A DNA stretch of 36,311 nt from Actinomycetota bacterium. Lineage in GTDB: Bacteria > Actinomycetota > Actinomycetes > S36-B12 > UBA10799. Made by a program: the position numbers and the translations under genes. Under the pieces are notes generated by a model. The model saw only the letters and a program-made list of their open reading frames with translations. It did not search any database and had not been told where the DNA came from. Every line of letters begins with the position of its first letter. Positions within the stretch are counted from its first letter, which is position 1. This document shows positions 1 through 8,482 of this stretch, piece after piece. The DNA lies in contig JAUPKM010000286.1 of NCBI GenBank assembly GCA_030837445.1, positions 1 through 36,311 on the forward strand, written 5' to 3'.

Positions 1-1080
1 AGGGACCGCCGAGGTCAGGTGCGAGGCGACGACCGGCGCGAGCTTGGCGGCGATGGCGCGGTGACCGGCGTCGCTCGGGTGCACCGAGTCGTTGAGCAGG
101 GACCGGTCCACCCACCCTGTCGTGTCGACGTAGAAGACGTTGCGGTCGCCGTCGTCCGCAAGCACCTTCACGGCGGCCTGGGTCTGCGCGGCATAGCGTC
201 CGGCAAAGGTCCGAAGGGCGAGGATCGCCGCGCGGGGGTACTTCGCCCGCACGGTCTTCAGCAGAGTGACGTAACCGGTCTGGAAGTCCGCGGTGCCGAC
301 CCCGTGGCTGGTGTCGTTCGTGCCGAGATTGATCACGACCTCGTCGGCCTGGTAGCGGGAGAAGTCCCACTCCGCGGCGCCGTCCGTCGCGTTCGCCCTG
401 GTGAAACGCTTCTCCAGACCGACGCACGCGGTGCCCCGGGTGCTCTGAGCGGCGGTCAGTTCCCTCAGGCAGGCTCCGCCCTGGGCGATCCTGGTGTGCC
501 GGACGCCGAGCTGGTCGCCGACGAGCCAGCTGTACGACGTCAGGGCGACCTGGCTCGACGTCTGCCCCACCGTGATCGAGTCCCCGACGAACTCGACAAC
601 GCGCGGCGGAACGCGCACGGGCAGGGTGCGTGCCCCGGCGTCCAGGACGAGGCCTTGGAAGACGGCGTCCCCGGTGTACGACCCGGCGACCGTCCGGTAC
701 GACACCCGCAACGTGTGCTCGCCCGCCGCCAACGGTGACGGTGTGAGGTTCACCGTCCCGCTGACGTTCGTGAGCTGCCGGAAGGGGGCGCCGTCGATGC
801 TGTAGTAGAGGTCGATCGCCCGGCGTTGTCTCAGTTTCACCGTGGTCCCCGTGAAACCGGTCGTCAGGTAGACACCGGCCCAGCCCGGCGTGGAGGCACT
901 CGGGACGGAGGTGCTCCATCGGCCGGTGAGGATGATGTTCGGGTCGGCCGGGGTGCCGTCGCCCGTCCCGGCCCAGGACGGCGGCGCCAGAGTGAGGCCC
1001 CCGACCGCCGTGGCGGCAGCGGCGAGGACGGCCGCGACGACGGTGGTCAGGGAACGGGAGGTCCGTCGGGCAGATCTCAT
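1..1080 (-). CDS. Secreted SGNH/GDSL esterase, CE2-like (3' end cut by window edge)
   Basis: The frame starts at ATG 1080 and stays open for 360 codons to the left edge, so the stop is missing. Residues 1-37 form a signal peptide (Arg-rich start, hydrophobic core, PPSWA end). Residues 45-145 look like a beta-rich N-terminal domain. The SGNH catalytic blocks follow: GDSITVG with nucleophile Ser168, a GTND block at 253-256, and DSVHP with Asp331 and His334. An N-terminal jelly roll before an SGNH domain is the layout of carbohydrate esterase family 2 (acetyl-xylan or glucomannan deacetylases), so an extracellular polysaccharide deacetylase is likely. Any C-terminal linker or binding module would lie outside the window. 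A LacI-type palindrome lies about 130 bases upstream. An SGNH lipase-like role is the alternative. Confidence 0.88.
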   Translation of the reverse strand, partial: MRSARRTSRSLTTVVAAVLAAAATAVGGLTLAPPSWAGTGDGTPADPNIILTGRWSTSVPSASTPGWAGVYLTTGFTGTTVKLRQRRAIDLYYSIDGAPFRQLTNVSGTVNLTPSPLAAGEHTLRVSYRTVAGSYTGDAVFQGLVLDAGARTLPVRVPPRVVEFVGDSITVGQTSSQVALTSYSWLVGDQLGVRHTRIAQGGACLRELTAAQSTRGTACVGLEKRFTRANATDGAAEWDFSRYQADEVVINLGTNDTSHGVGTADFQTGYVTLLKTVRAKYPRAAILALRTFAGRYAAQTQAAVKVLADDGDRNVFYVDTTGWVDRSLLNDSVHPSDAGHRAIAAKLAPVVASHLTSAVP

Positions 1081-1207
1081 CGGTCACCTCGTCGTCCCCG
1101 GACGGCGGGCGTGCCGTCCTCTCGCACCCAGCGTCACCACGCAGGCGGAACGGTGTCCAGCACGCGCCCATCCTCACCAGGACGCCGCAGGTCAGCCTCG
1201 TGGCAGC

Positions 1208-1223
1208 GTGAAAGCGCTTCCCC
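1208..1223. promoter_or_regulatory. LacI-family operator-like palindrome
   Basis: The sequence GTGAAAGCGCTTCCCC contains the perfect 8-base palindrome AAGCGCTT. It resembles operators of LacI/CcpA-family sugar regulators, which centre on a CG step within AA.CG.TT. It sits in the 227-base gap between the divergent esterase and carboxypeptidase genes, about 130 bases upstream of the esterase start. Sugar-responsive control of the esterase is inferred. One half-site is imperfect. Confidence 0.45.
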
Positions 1224-1307
1224 CGGCTTGGCAGAGGACGATCGGCCGAGACAACCCTGGCCGGTTCGACGACTCAGGCCGGGACGTCGAACGCCGAAGT
1301 ACCTGGG

Positions 1308-2615
1308 GTGAATCGTCGACACGTCCCTCGCGTCATCGCCCCGGCCATCACGATCCCGGCCATCACGGCGTTGTTGCTCATCCCCGCCGCTCCGACGTCC
1401 GCCGGCTCCGCCCCCGTTGTCATGCCCGCCCTCGTCGGGACGCCCGCCCCCGTCGGGACGCCGCCACTTGACGCCTTCGTCACCACGATGGTGAGCAGGC
1501 TCCGCGCGAGCACCGTGAGCAGCCGCTACCTCGGCCCGGCCCTGTCAGCCTTGGTGATCAATGCGGACGACGGGTCCGTGGTCTGGCAGCACAACGGCAC
1601 CCGGGCCCGGATGCCCGCCTCCGCCCAGAAGCTCCTCACCACCTACACCGTGCTGACCTTCCTGGACCCGACCACGACGCTCGTCACCACGATCTGCCGG
1701 AGCAAGCGCTCGCCGTCCACGGTCTACGTCCGCGGCGGCGGGGACCCGTCGCTGACGCAGGCCCGGGTCAAGACCCTCGCCGCGCAAACGGCGACCGCGC
1801 TGAAGCGGGCAGGCCGCACGCGGGTGTCCCTGCACCTCGACGGCTCACTGTTCCCCGCCCCGACCGCGGCCCCCGGGTGGACGCGCGGCTATCTGCGGTC
1901 CGACGTCCAGCCGGTGAGAGGCCTGACCCTCGCCGGCTACCGGGGTACGGACGGGCGGCTCGCCGTCGGCAAGGTCCTCGTCGCCGCCCTGAAGGCGCGC
2001 GGCGTCACGGCCACCGTCGCCGGGACCGCGCGCACCCCACGCCAGTGTGCCGTCCTCGCCACGACACGCTCCGCCCTCATGACCCGTCTGGTCACCGACA
2101 TGCTCGCTCACAGCGACAACGACTACGCCGAGTTCCTGCTGCGTCATGCCGCCCTCGCCGCGGGGCGGACGCCGTCCTGGCGTGGCGCCATCGACCACCA
2201 GGCCGGACTGCTCGCCGACGCCGGGGTCCCCGTGGCCGGGTTGAAGGTGTTCGACGGATCCGGACTGTCACGGGCGAACCGCATGCCGGTCGCCACGCTG
2301 GCATCGGTCCTGCGACTGCTCCGCCAGGATCCGTTCCTGTCCGGGACCGTCTTCGCCGGGCGGGCCCTGCCGCTCGCCGGGCGGACCGGAACCCTCACCG
2401 ACCGGTTCTCCGCCCCGGCCCACGCCTGCGCCCGTGGCCTCGTCCAGGCCAAGACCGGAACCCTCGCGGACGCCGTCGCGCTCGCCGGGGTCGCCCGGGG
2501 TTCCGACGGGCGCGACCGCGTCTTCGTGTTCCTGGACAACGGCCAGCGCCGGATCAGCTCCGTCCGCTCCGCCCTCGACACGCTGGCGACGACGGTGGTC
2601 GGCTGCGTCCCCTGA
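1308..2615 (+). CDS. dacB: D-alanyl-D-alanine carboxypeptidase/endopeptidase (PBP4 family, peptidase S13)
   Basis: This 435-residue exported protein trims or cleaves peptidoglycan peptides outside the membrane. All three penicillin-binding motifs are present: SxxK at Ser105-Lys108 (within PASAQK), SDN at 269-271, and KTG at 382-384 (AKTGTL). A hydrophobic signal segment covers roughly residues 8-30. The length fits the S13 family (about 400-500 residues), although the insert between SxxK and SDN is shorter than in E. coli PBP4. The GTG start at 1308 lacks a clear Shine-Dalgarno sequence and was chosen because the signal peptide begins there. The gene lies 42 bases before the alpha/beta hydrolase on the same strand. 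Confidence 0.93.
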   Translation: MNRRHVPRVIAPAITIPAITALLLIPAAPTSAGSAPVVMPALVGTPAPVGTPPLDAFVTTMVSRLRASTVSSRYLGPALSALVINADDGSVVWQHNGTRARMPASAQKLLTTYTVLTFLDPTTTLVTTICRSKRSPSTVYVRGGGDPSLTQARVKTLAAQTATALKRAGRTRVSLHLDGSLFPAPTAAPGWTRGYLRSDVQPVRGLTLAGYRGTDGRLAVGKVLVAALKARGVTATVAGTARTPRQCAVLATTRSALMTRLVTDMLAHSDNDYAEFLLRHAALAAGRTPSWRGAIDHQAGLLADAGVPVAGLKVFDGSGLSRANRMPVATLASVLRLLRQDPFLSGTVFAGRALPLAGRTGTLTDRFSAPAHACARGLVQAKTGTLADAVALAGVARGSDGRDRVFVFLDNGQRRISSVRSALDTLATTVVGCVP

Positions 2616-2657
2616 TCACGAAATGGAATGCCGTCTGGCGATCGAGGTGGAATAGTC

Positions 2658-3575
2658 GTGGGTATGGAGCACTTCGCCGAAGTCACCGATGACGTCCAGC
2701 TGTGGGTGGAGGACGTGGGCCGCCCCGACGGCTCACCGTTGCTGCTGGTGATGGGGGCGAACGCCTCCGGTCCCACCTGGCCCGATGACCTGGTCGCCAG
2801 GCTCGTCACTCGCCACCGCGTCGTGCGGTACGACCACCGGGACACCGGCCGTTCGACCTGGGCCTTCGACACCCGTCCCTACGCCGTCACCGACCTCGCG
2901 GACGACGCCGTCGCCGTCCTCGACGCTTTGGGGATCGACCGGGCCCACGTCGTCGGGATGTCGATGGGCGGCACGCTCACACAGTTGCTGCTGCTCGACC
3001 ACCCGGATCGGCTGCTGTCCGCGACGGTGTTCGCGACGGCGGCACTCGAAGGCGCGGTGCCGGACGGCGGGGGGCCCGACGGCGGGGGGCCCGACGGCGG
3101 GGCTCCGCCCCCGTTCTCGGACATCGACCCGCGGCTGCTCGACCTGTGGGAACACCTGTCCGATCCCCGGGACCGCGAGGCGGAGATCGCCTGGAGGGTT
3201 GAGCACTGGCGTCTCCTCAACGGGCGGTCCCTGCCGTTCGATGAGGACGAGTTCCGTCGGCTGGAGGAACGCCTGATCGAGCACGCCGGACGGCACGACA
3301 ACCCCGTGGCCCACGCCAGGGCCGACCAGAGCGGTCTCGCGCGAGGATCCGAGCTGGCCCGCGTCACCGTCCCGACGCTGGTCGTCGAGGCACCGGAGGA
3401 CCCGGTCAACCCTCCGCCCGCCGCCCGGCGGATCGCCGACGCGATCCCCTCAGCCCGCCTGGTGACGATCCCGGGGATGGGTCACGCGCTCGGCAGTCCC
3501 GTCATCCCCCCGCTCGCCGAGGCGATCCTCACCCACACCGCTCAGATCGACACCGCGCCGGTCGACGAGCCGTAG
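2658..3575 (+). CDS. Alpha/beta hydrolase
   Basis: This is a 305-residue single-domain alpha/beta hydrolase without a signal peptide. The nucleophile elbow GMSMGG puts the catalytic Ser at about residue 102. The acid is probably the Asp in APEDPVNPP, and the catalytic His lies in GMGHALG. The fold and length resemble the aclacinomycin methylesterase (RdmC)/haloperoxidase-like group, but the substrate cannot be read from sequence. GTG 2658 is preferred because GAGGTGG ends 7 bases upstream; ATG 2664 is the alternative. A low-complexity Pro-Asp-Gly-Gly insert around residues 135-150, coded by a 15-base tandem repeat, lies in the cap region. The gene is probably co-transcribed with the upstream carboxypeptidase. 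It converges on the OmpA-domain gene with only 6 bases between stops. Confidence 0.9.
   Translation: MGMEHFAEVTDDVQLWVEDVGRPDGSPLLLVMGANASGPTWPDDLVARLVTRHRVVRYDHRDTGRSTWAFDTRPYAVTDLADDAVAVLDALGIDRAHVVGMSMGGTLTQLLLLDHPDRLLSATVFATAALEGAVPDGGGPDGGGPDGGAPPPFSDIDPRLLDLWEHLSDPRDREAEIAWRVEHWRLLNGRSLPFDEDEFRRLEERLIEHAGRHDNPVAHARADQSGLARGSELARVTVPTLVVEAPEDPVNPPPAARRIADAIPSARLVTIPGMGHALGSPVIPPLAEAILTHTAQIDTAPVDEP
3063..3107 (+). repeat. 15-base tandem repeat inside the hydrolase gene
   Basis: Three copies of GACGGCGGGGGGCCC stand in tandem, the third one degenerate. They encode a repeated Pro-Asp-Gly-Gly-Gly stretch. The unit length is a multiple of three, so copy-number change by slippage would keep the frame. 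Confidence 0.85.
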
Positions 3576-3581
3576 CGGAAC

Positions 3582-4532
3582 TCACGATCCGAGTCTGAGC
3601 TCCACGCGGCGGTTCCGGGCACGCCCGGCCGGGTAGTCGGCGCCCTTGTCGGTCTTCTCGGCGGCGACCGGCTTGGTCTCCCCGTACCCCTGGACATCGA
3701 ACGTCCAGCCAGCACCGAGGGCTGCGGCGAGAGCAGTGTGCACGGCGGCGGCCCGCTGCTTCGACAAGGCCAGGTTCGTCTGCGGGGTACCAACTCCGTC
3801 CGTATGCCCGGAGATCGTCAGCCGCCGCTTGGGCTGAGCCTTGAGAATCCGTGTCGCGACAGCGATGGTCTGACTCGCCTTCGGCGTCAACGCAGCCTTC
3901 CCAAACGCGAACAACACATCAGTATCAAGACTGATCTGATCAGTACCAACCGTCCTGGCTGCCGCTTCCTTAAACCGCGGCAACGGCGTAAACGACCGAA
4001 GAGCCAACACCTTCACCGACCCAGCGACCGGAGCACCATCACCCTCAACCCTGATACCAGGGATCGGGTGATAGTTGTCAAAAACGAGGTCAACCGTCGC
4101 ACCACCAGGATCATCAAGAATGGCTACGATGCTCACCGCCTCACCCGGATCGATGCCCAACACCGGGAGGTGTCCACTCTGACACTTATTCTCGACACAT
4201 TTCAGATTCCCAATACGGCGAGTGAGGGGATCCATGGCAGACACCCAGATCGCCCTACTGTCGACCTGATAACGATGGGAGGAAGTATTGAACCAAGCAA
4301 CGTCTTCAGACCCGCGACTGGAGAGAGTCAAGGTGACAGCCAAGCCATTCCCCGTGCGTAACACCCGATCGACATGGATCACCGCATTGCGAAATCCGAG
4401 GGCTCCATCCCGTAACGGATCCTGCGACTCCTGGGCCCGGGCTACGGGGCCCAGCCCTGTGAAATCAATCGCAATGAGGCCGACTCCAGCCAGCAAAGCT
4501 ATCAGAGCCCGATGCCGAATTCCGGCAATCAC
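3582..4532 (-). CDS. OmpA-domain cell-envelope protein
   Basis: This 316-residue protein has an N-terminal hydrophobic signal or anchor (about residues 8-34). A beta-rich Ig-like domain follows (about 45-175, with one Cys pair in a CVENKC motif). A C-terminal OmpA/MotB-like peptidoglycan-binding domain fills about 195-316. The last has the classic pattern: a D..FAFGKA start, ISGHTDGVG, LS..RA, GYGE.KP and N.RVEL. OmpA-like domains bind diaminopimelate-containing peptidoglycan. The ATG at 4532 overlaps the end of the upstream lipoprotein gene by 4 bases, so the two are translationally coupled at the end of the Tad operon. A role in anchoring the pilus or its lipoprotein to the wall is inferred. 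Base composition over 3,900-4,500 looks less GC-rich than in the tad core genes. Confidence 0.9.
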   Translation of the reverse strand: MIAGIRHRALIALLAGVGLIAIDFTGLGPVARAQESQDPLRDGALGFRNAVIHVDRVLRTGNGLAVTLTLSSRGSEDVAWFNTSSHRYQVDSRAIWVSAMDPLTRRIGNLKCVENKCQSGHLPVLGIDPGEAVSIVAILDDPGGATVDLVFDNYHPIPGIRVEGDGAPVAGSVKVLALRSFTPLPRFKEAAARTVGTDQISLDTDVLFAFGKAALTPKASQTIAVATRILKAQPKRRLTISGHTDGVGTPQTNLALSKQRAAAVHTALAAALGAGWTFDVQGYGETKPVAAEKTDKGADYPAGRARNRRVELRLGS

Positions 4533-5221
4533 GACTGCACCGGGATTCCAGTGAAGGGCGCAAAACCCTGCACCGTCACCGTGACCGTCGTGACCTCGGG
4601 TGGGGCCGTGACGTAGGCGTAAACAGCGATCGAAGAACCGCTTTTCACATTCCGATGAAGGCCTTGCGTGCAGGCGCAGTATCCCTTGTCATCTCTCAGA
4701 ACCTGGTACTGAGTCGCCGATCCCTTCACAGTAATGGTCACGGCCGAGAACTCCTCCGGGCTTTCCCACTTCCCGTCAGCGTGGGTGCGGATATCATACC
4801 CCTCCTCCTGAACATTCCCACCAACGTAGAACCCAACGTCCGAGGAGGTATTCGTCACCGTCGCCGTCACGACAACCGAATCCTTGCTTGTTCTGTGCAC
4901 GCCGTTGAGAGTGAGCGTCCATATGCCGCTTGCCGCGCTGCCCAGAGAGGGCAAGGCCTTGGCTGTCGCCGACGCTGCAGCGGGATAGGCCGTGGCAGTC
5001 TGCCCAGGTTCGGCTGCTCTACCGGAACTCCCCACAGTTCCGGAGGCGCCCGCCGCACCCTCACCGTCCGAAGCGCTCGCGGCGTCGGACGTCGGCCCGC
5101 TGGAGGGGACCGACGTCGCTCCCCCACTCTGACACCCCGAGAGACCAAGACCAGCGAAGAGCAATACCCCCACTGTCAACGCCCTGGCTCGCCGTCCCCG
5201 GCCGGTCCCGTAACTACCCAT
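4529..5221 (-). CDS. Lipoprotein with Ig-like domain, end of Tad locus
   Basis: This is a 230-residue predicted lipoprotein. A Gly/Arg-rich start and hydrophobic core end in a lipobox (LSGC, lipidated Cys30). A Ser/Gly/Ala-rich spacer (about 33-95) and a C-terminal beta-rich domain follow, containing VTNTSSD and a CAC motif. The tail resembles DUF4352-like extracellular Ig folds and, in general form, the N-terminal domain of the OmpA protein it overlaps. ATG 5221 is preferred because AGGGA lies about 6 bases upstream. ATG 5227 and a TTG at 5287 are also in frame. The role is unknown; a surface partner of the pilus is inferred from its place between the TadG-like and OmpA genes. Confidence 0.8.
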   Translation of the reverse strand: MGSYGTGRGRRARALTVGVLLFAGLGLSGCQSGGATSVPSSGPTSDAASASDGEGAAGASGTVGSSGRAAEPGQTATAYPAAASATAKALPSLGSAASGIWTLTLNGVHRTSKDSVVVTATVTNTSSDVGFYVGGNVQEEGYDIRTHADGKWESPEEFSAVTITVKGSATQYQVLRDDKGYCACTQGLHRNVKSGSSIAVYAYVTAPPEVTTVTVTVQGFAPFTGIPVQS

Positions 5222-5291
5222 CGCCATTCCCTGCCGTCGCACCGATGTCCTCCGGATCTGCTCGCCACTCTTCGCTGAGCTCTGCAAAGCG

Positions 5292-5984
5292 TCACGTCAC
5301 CAGCCACACCTCCGTGCGCAGGTCAGGCAGCCCGGCCGCCGGGATCGGGAGAGGCCCAGCAACAGGGAGACCTTCGCCGGGCAGGAGGCAACCCGAACCG
5401 CTCCGCAGGCCGAAGCGCCCCCCGTCCAGGCACAGAGGGGAGGCAATTTCAACCCTGGCCACCGCATGGGCGTAGGTGGGCTGGTCGGTCTCTGCCGTCC
5501 TCGTTGTCGAGCGCGTCCGGACCTCGAACAGCAACCCGGTGTTCTGGGCAGTGAGGCGCGTCGCCTCGATGGTTCCGGAATTCCGGGCGGCGAACCGGTG
5601 GGCCGCGTCCGTCGATCCGGCGGACAGCATCCTCGGGTCGGTGGCGAGCAGCTCCCGCAGGGCCACCGACACGTCAGGAGCGAGCCGGACCAGGTCGTAG
5701 CGGGCCCGCAGCTCCCCCTGCCAGGCGTTCGCGGCGGCGAGGGCCGCGGCATCCGCTGCGGTCCGGGTCTGGGTACGGCTGCGGACGCCGTCCCCCAGAC
5801 CGACCATCAACGCCACGGTGAGCACGACCAACCCGATGACCAGCGGGATGAGCATCAAACCAGTCACCTGGCCTTCGTCATTCCCGCATCGGGCCGCTCG
5901 CCCAGCGACCTTCTCGCCGGAAGCAGACATGCCGGTAACGGCTCGGGGCGAATCCCGAACCGCTACCGGCATCATGGGCACCAT
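5292..5984 (-). CDS. TadG-like pilus assembly protein (TadE/TadG superfamily)
   Basis: This 230-residue protein has one N-terminal transmembrane segment (after NDEGQVTGLML) followed by TRTAADAAALAAANAW, the signature of TadE/TadG and Rv3654c-like pseudopilins. Unlike the other pseudopilins here it lacks the Glu at +5 after the Gly, having Gly instead. It is therefore probably TadG-like and not cleaved in the same way. The rest is an extracytoplasmic domain ending in a Gly/Pro-rich stretch with a Cys pair. ATG 5984 is chosen for the GAAGG about 8 bases upstream. A longer frame from 6083 would overlap the Flp gene and has no support. It sits between the Flp pilin and lipoprotein genes in the operon. 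Confidence 0.82.
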   Translation of the reverse strand: MVPMMPVAVRDSPRAVTGMSASGEKVAGRAARCGNDEGQVTGLMLIPLVIGLVVLTVALMVGLGDGVRSRTQTRTAADAAALAAANAWQGELRARYDLVRLAPDVSVALRELLATDPRMLSAGSTDAAHRFAARNSGTIEATRLTAQNTGLLFEVRTRSTTRTAETDQPTYAHAVARVEIASPLCLDGGRFGLRSGSGCLLPGEGLPVAGPLPIPAAGLPDLRTEVWLVT

Positions 5985-6024
5985 CAGGAGAGCCTTCTCG
6001 TACGATGCTCTGTCGCCTGTACGA

Positions 6025-6273
6025 CTACTGCGCGCCGCCGATCTGCTTGATAGCATCCGAGATCTTCGTGATGAGAGCGTCACCGAGTGTGGTGTTCTTC
6101 TTCATGGCGGCAATGACGATCGCAACGAGGGCGACGACCACGAACATGATGCCCGCGTACTCGACCGAGGCCTGCCCACGGTCGTCCGCGCGGCGGAGCC
6201 TGTCGAAGCAGCCTGCGACGTACACACTGGCCAGGGTGTGCGCGGTGATGGCCGTGCGGGTGATGGCGTCCAT
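6025..6273 (-). CDS. flp: Flp-family type IVb pilin
   Basis: This 82-residue prepilin has a leader with Arg/Asp residues (RLRRADDR), then Gly33 and QASVEY. This is the Flp prepilin peptidase motif, with cleavage after Gly, Glu at +5 and Tyr at +6. A hydrophobic helix (about 40-57) and a short polar tail follow. It is most likely the major subunit of the Tad pilus. ATG 6273 has AGAGG about 8 bases upstream. It is separated by 225 bases from the response regulator gene, long enough for its own promoter. The gap holds the palindrome GCCCTAGGGC and a repeated CCAACCCCGGC but no confident promoter. The leader length and Gly33/Glu38/Tyr39 positions match those of the large pilin-like protein at 16420-18024. 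Confidence 0.9.
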   Translation of the reverse strand: MDAITRTAITAHTLASVYVAGCFDRLRRADDRGQASVEYAGIMFVVVALVAIVIAAMKKNTTLGDALITKISDAIKQIGGAQ

Positions 6274-6498
6274 TGTTCGATCCTCTCGATCATCAATCGG
6301 GTCTGGGCAGGTGATCGTCCGCGACTCCCCACCTCAGCGGCGGACGGTGTCTCACCGTGCGATGGCAAGAAAGCTACGAGGACTGCCTCCGGGCGCCCTA
6401 GGGCCGCGGGACCCAACCCCGGCCCAACCCCGGCCCAGTACCACCGCCACAGGTCCGCCCCAGAACGCCGGGTCACGCCACCCCCAGTCGTCCCCATA

Positions 6499-7128
6499 TC
6501 AGGCGACCCCGTGCCAGGCGGCGACGGCCTCCGCGCGGGAGCGGAAGCCGAGTTTGACGTAGATACGGTTCAGGTGGTTCTTCACTGTCTTCTCGCTGAG
6601 GAAGAGCTCCCGGGCGATCTGGCCATTGCTCAGCCCCCGGGCCACCGAACGCATCACCTCGCGCTCGCGGTCGGTGAGCTGGGTGGTGAGATGGGCCGGT
6701 GGCCCGGCATCGGCTGGCGGCGCGCTGACGCTGCTGAGCAGGATCGCCGCGACGCCGGGCCCCACGAGCAGCCCTCCGTGCGCGCAGACCCGCAAGGCTG
6801 CGACCAGGTCGCTCTCCGTGAAGGTTCCGTGGACCAGGTAGCCCCTGGCCCCGCGTTGGAGGGCCTGACGGACCAGGTCCGGCTCATCAGAATGCGTGAG
6901 CATGACGACGGCGACAGTGCCATCCAGCTCCGCCAGCACGTCGAGCCCCGACTTGAACGGCATCCGGACGTCGAGGAAGAGAGCGTCCGGTTGATGCTCG
7001 CGGCACTGCTGGAGAGCCTCCACACCGTCCGCGGCGGTCAGCACCTCGCTGACACCGTCGAGGTCGGTCAGCATGACCATCATGCCCGCCCGGATCACCG
7101 GGTTGTCGTCCGCGATCAGGACCTTCAT
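6499..7128 (-). CDS. NarL/LuxR-family response regulator
   Basis: This 209-residue protein is a two-component transcription regulator. The receiver domain (1-120) has the acidic pair in ADDN, phospho-acceptor Asp53 (FLDVRMP) and the switch Thr in MLTHSD. A LuxR-type helix-turn-helix fills about 145-207 (LTDREREVMRSVARGLSN, then EKTVKNHLNRIYVKL). ATG 7128 has AGAGG 6 bases upstream. It lies 10 bases after the histidine kinase and inside the tad operon, so it probably controls pilus genes, perhaps the downstream flp group. Its target sites are not visible. Confidence 0.93.
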   Translation of the reverse strand: MKVLIADDNPVIRAGMMVMLTDLDGVSEVLTAADGVEALQQCREHQPDALFLDVRMPFKSGLDVLAELDGTVAVVMLTHSDEPDLVRQALQRGARGYLVHGTFTESDLVAALRVCAHGGLLVGPGVAAILLSSVSAPPADAGPPAHLTTQLTDREREVMRSVARGLSNGQIARELFLSEKTVKNHLNRIYVKLGFRSRAEAVAAWHGVA

Positions 7129-7138
7129 CGTCGTCCTC

Positions 7139-8482
7139 TCATCCCCGGCACACTCCCTGTGGTCTGGTCCGTCCTCGTCCCGGGCGCCGTGCCCGAAGCG
7201 CCACCACCGAGGCCCTCTCGGGGAACCCGTCCGAGAGCCCGTCATCGACGTGCAGCGGGACCACGCCGGTCGCGGCTCCGTCGACCTCAGCGGGGTCGGC
7301 GTCCGGTGATGCCGCCATCGGCACCCGGAGCGAGACGGTCGTTCCGCCACCGGGCCCGCCGCTCACCTCCAGACGGCCTTTGACCCTCGCCAGGCGCTCG
7401 TTCACCCCGACCAGCCCGAAGTGCCCCGCCCGGTACAGGGCGTGAAGGTCGGGCTCGGGCATCCCGCAGCCGTCGTCGACGACGGTGAGGGCCAGGGTGT
7501 CGTCCTCCTGTGACAGGGTGACCGTCACCCGGTGGGCCCCGGCGTGCCGGGCGATGTTCTCCAGCAGTTCCGCGACGGACTTCGCCAGCTCCTCGCGGAC
7601 CGCCAGGGACAGGTCCGGCTCCGTAGGAGGCAGGACCAACTCGGCCTCGACGCCATGAGCGGCCGACCATGCGGACACCGCCTGGTCCAGATGCTCGTAC
7701 AGCGATCCGATCGGGGTCTCCCGCAGATCGTGGATGATCCTGCGGGCCTCGGCCAGCCCGTGCTGGACCGAGGCGGCGAGCAGCTCGGCCTGTCCGCTCA
7801 ACGGGTGGTGCTCGCTCTCCAGCCGGGTCGCCAGGTTCCCGGCGATCAACCTCACCCCGTGCAGGGACTTGGCGAGCGAGTCGTGCATCTCGCGAGCCAG
7901 CCGGGCGCGTTCGGCCTCCTGGAGCCGCTGCCGTTCCAGCGCCACGTACGCCCTGCTCAGTTGCTCCCTCTGGATGATCACCTCGCGCAACCGGAGGCTG
8001 CCGAAGGCGGCGACGCCGAGCAACCCGACCCTGACCACCACGACCAGCAAACCGGCCGACGGCCCGGCGTCCGCCGTCAGGCCGGCGACGGCGAGCAGGT
8101 GCACTCCCGCGAGAACCCCCGTGGGCAGCAGCGCCCCCACCAGGCCCCGTTCGAGGCCGCCCAGGGCGATGCCTGTCGCGATGAAGACGAGGACGAGGCT
8201 GTCAGACCCGATGGTGGCGAGCACCGCGACGGCGGTGACGACGTCCAGGGCTACCTGCACCCATCCCCAGGCACCGTCGATCCGCCGGCCACGCCGGACC
8301 AGCCTGATCAGAGACGGCGTCAGCGCGAGGGTCAGGGTGATCATGTCCACAAGATGGGGTCCGGTGAACACCTGGATCGTCGAGGCGGTCGCGAGCACGG
8401 CCAGCTGGATGTCGGTGAGCATGCCGACGATCGCCGCGAGCGCGCGGTCAGCGGTGTCCGGGGCGGGGGCGGGCTCAGCCAA
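7139..8482 (-). CDS. Sensor histidine kinase (HisKA_3 family)
   Basis: This is a 447-residue membrane sensor kinase. About five or six hydrophobic segments cover residues 20-165. The HisKA_3 dimerisation domain carries phospho-acceptor His200 (AREMHDSLAKSLHGV). The ATPase domain has the N-box ELLENIARHAG, the G1-box VVDDGCGMP and the later GGGTTV motif. No separate extracellular sensor domain is seen, so it probably senses within or at the membrane. The TTG start at 8482 is supported by AGGAG 5 bases upstream, and it overlaps the end of tadC by 8 bases. It pairs with the response regulator 10 bases downstream. The last 50 residues beyond the ATPase domain are low-complexity. Confidence 0.92.
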   Translation of the reverse strand: MAEPAPAPDTADRALAAIVGMLTDIQLAVLATASTIQVFTGPHLVDMITLTLALTPSLIRLVRRGRRIDGAWGWVQVALDVVTAVAVLATIGSDSLVLVFIATGIALGGLERGLVGALLPTGVLAGVHLLAVAGLTADAGPSAGLLVVVVRVGLLGVAAFGSLRLREVIIQREQLSRAYVALERQRLQEAERARLAREMHDSLAKSLHGVRLIAGNLATRLESEHHPLSGQAELLAASVQHGLAEARRIIHDLRETPIGSLYEHLDQAVSAWSAAHGVEAELVLPPTEPDLSLAVREELAKSVAELLENIARHAGAHRVTVTLSQEDDTLALTVVDDGCGMPEPDLHALYRAGHFGLVGVNERLARVKGRLEVSGGPGGGTTVSLRVPMAASPDADPAEVDGAATGVVPLHVDDGLSDGFPERASVVALRARRPGRGRTRPQGVCRG

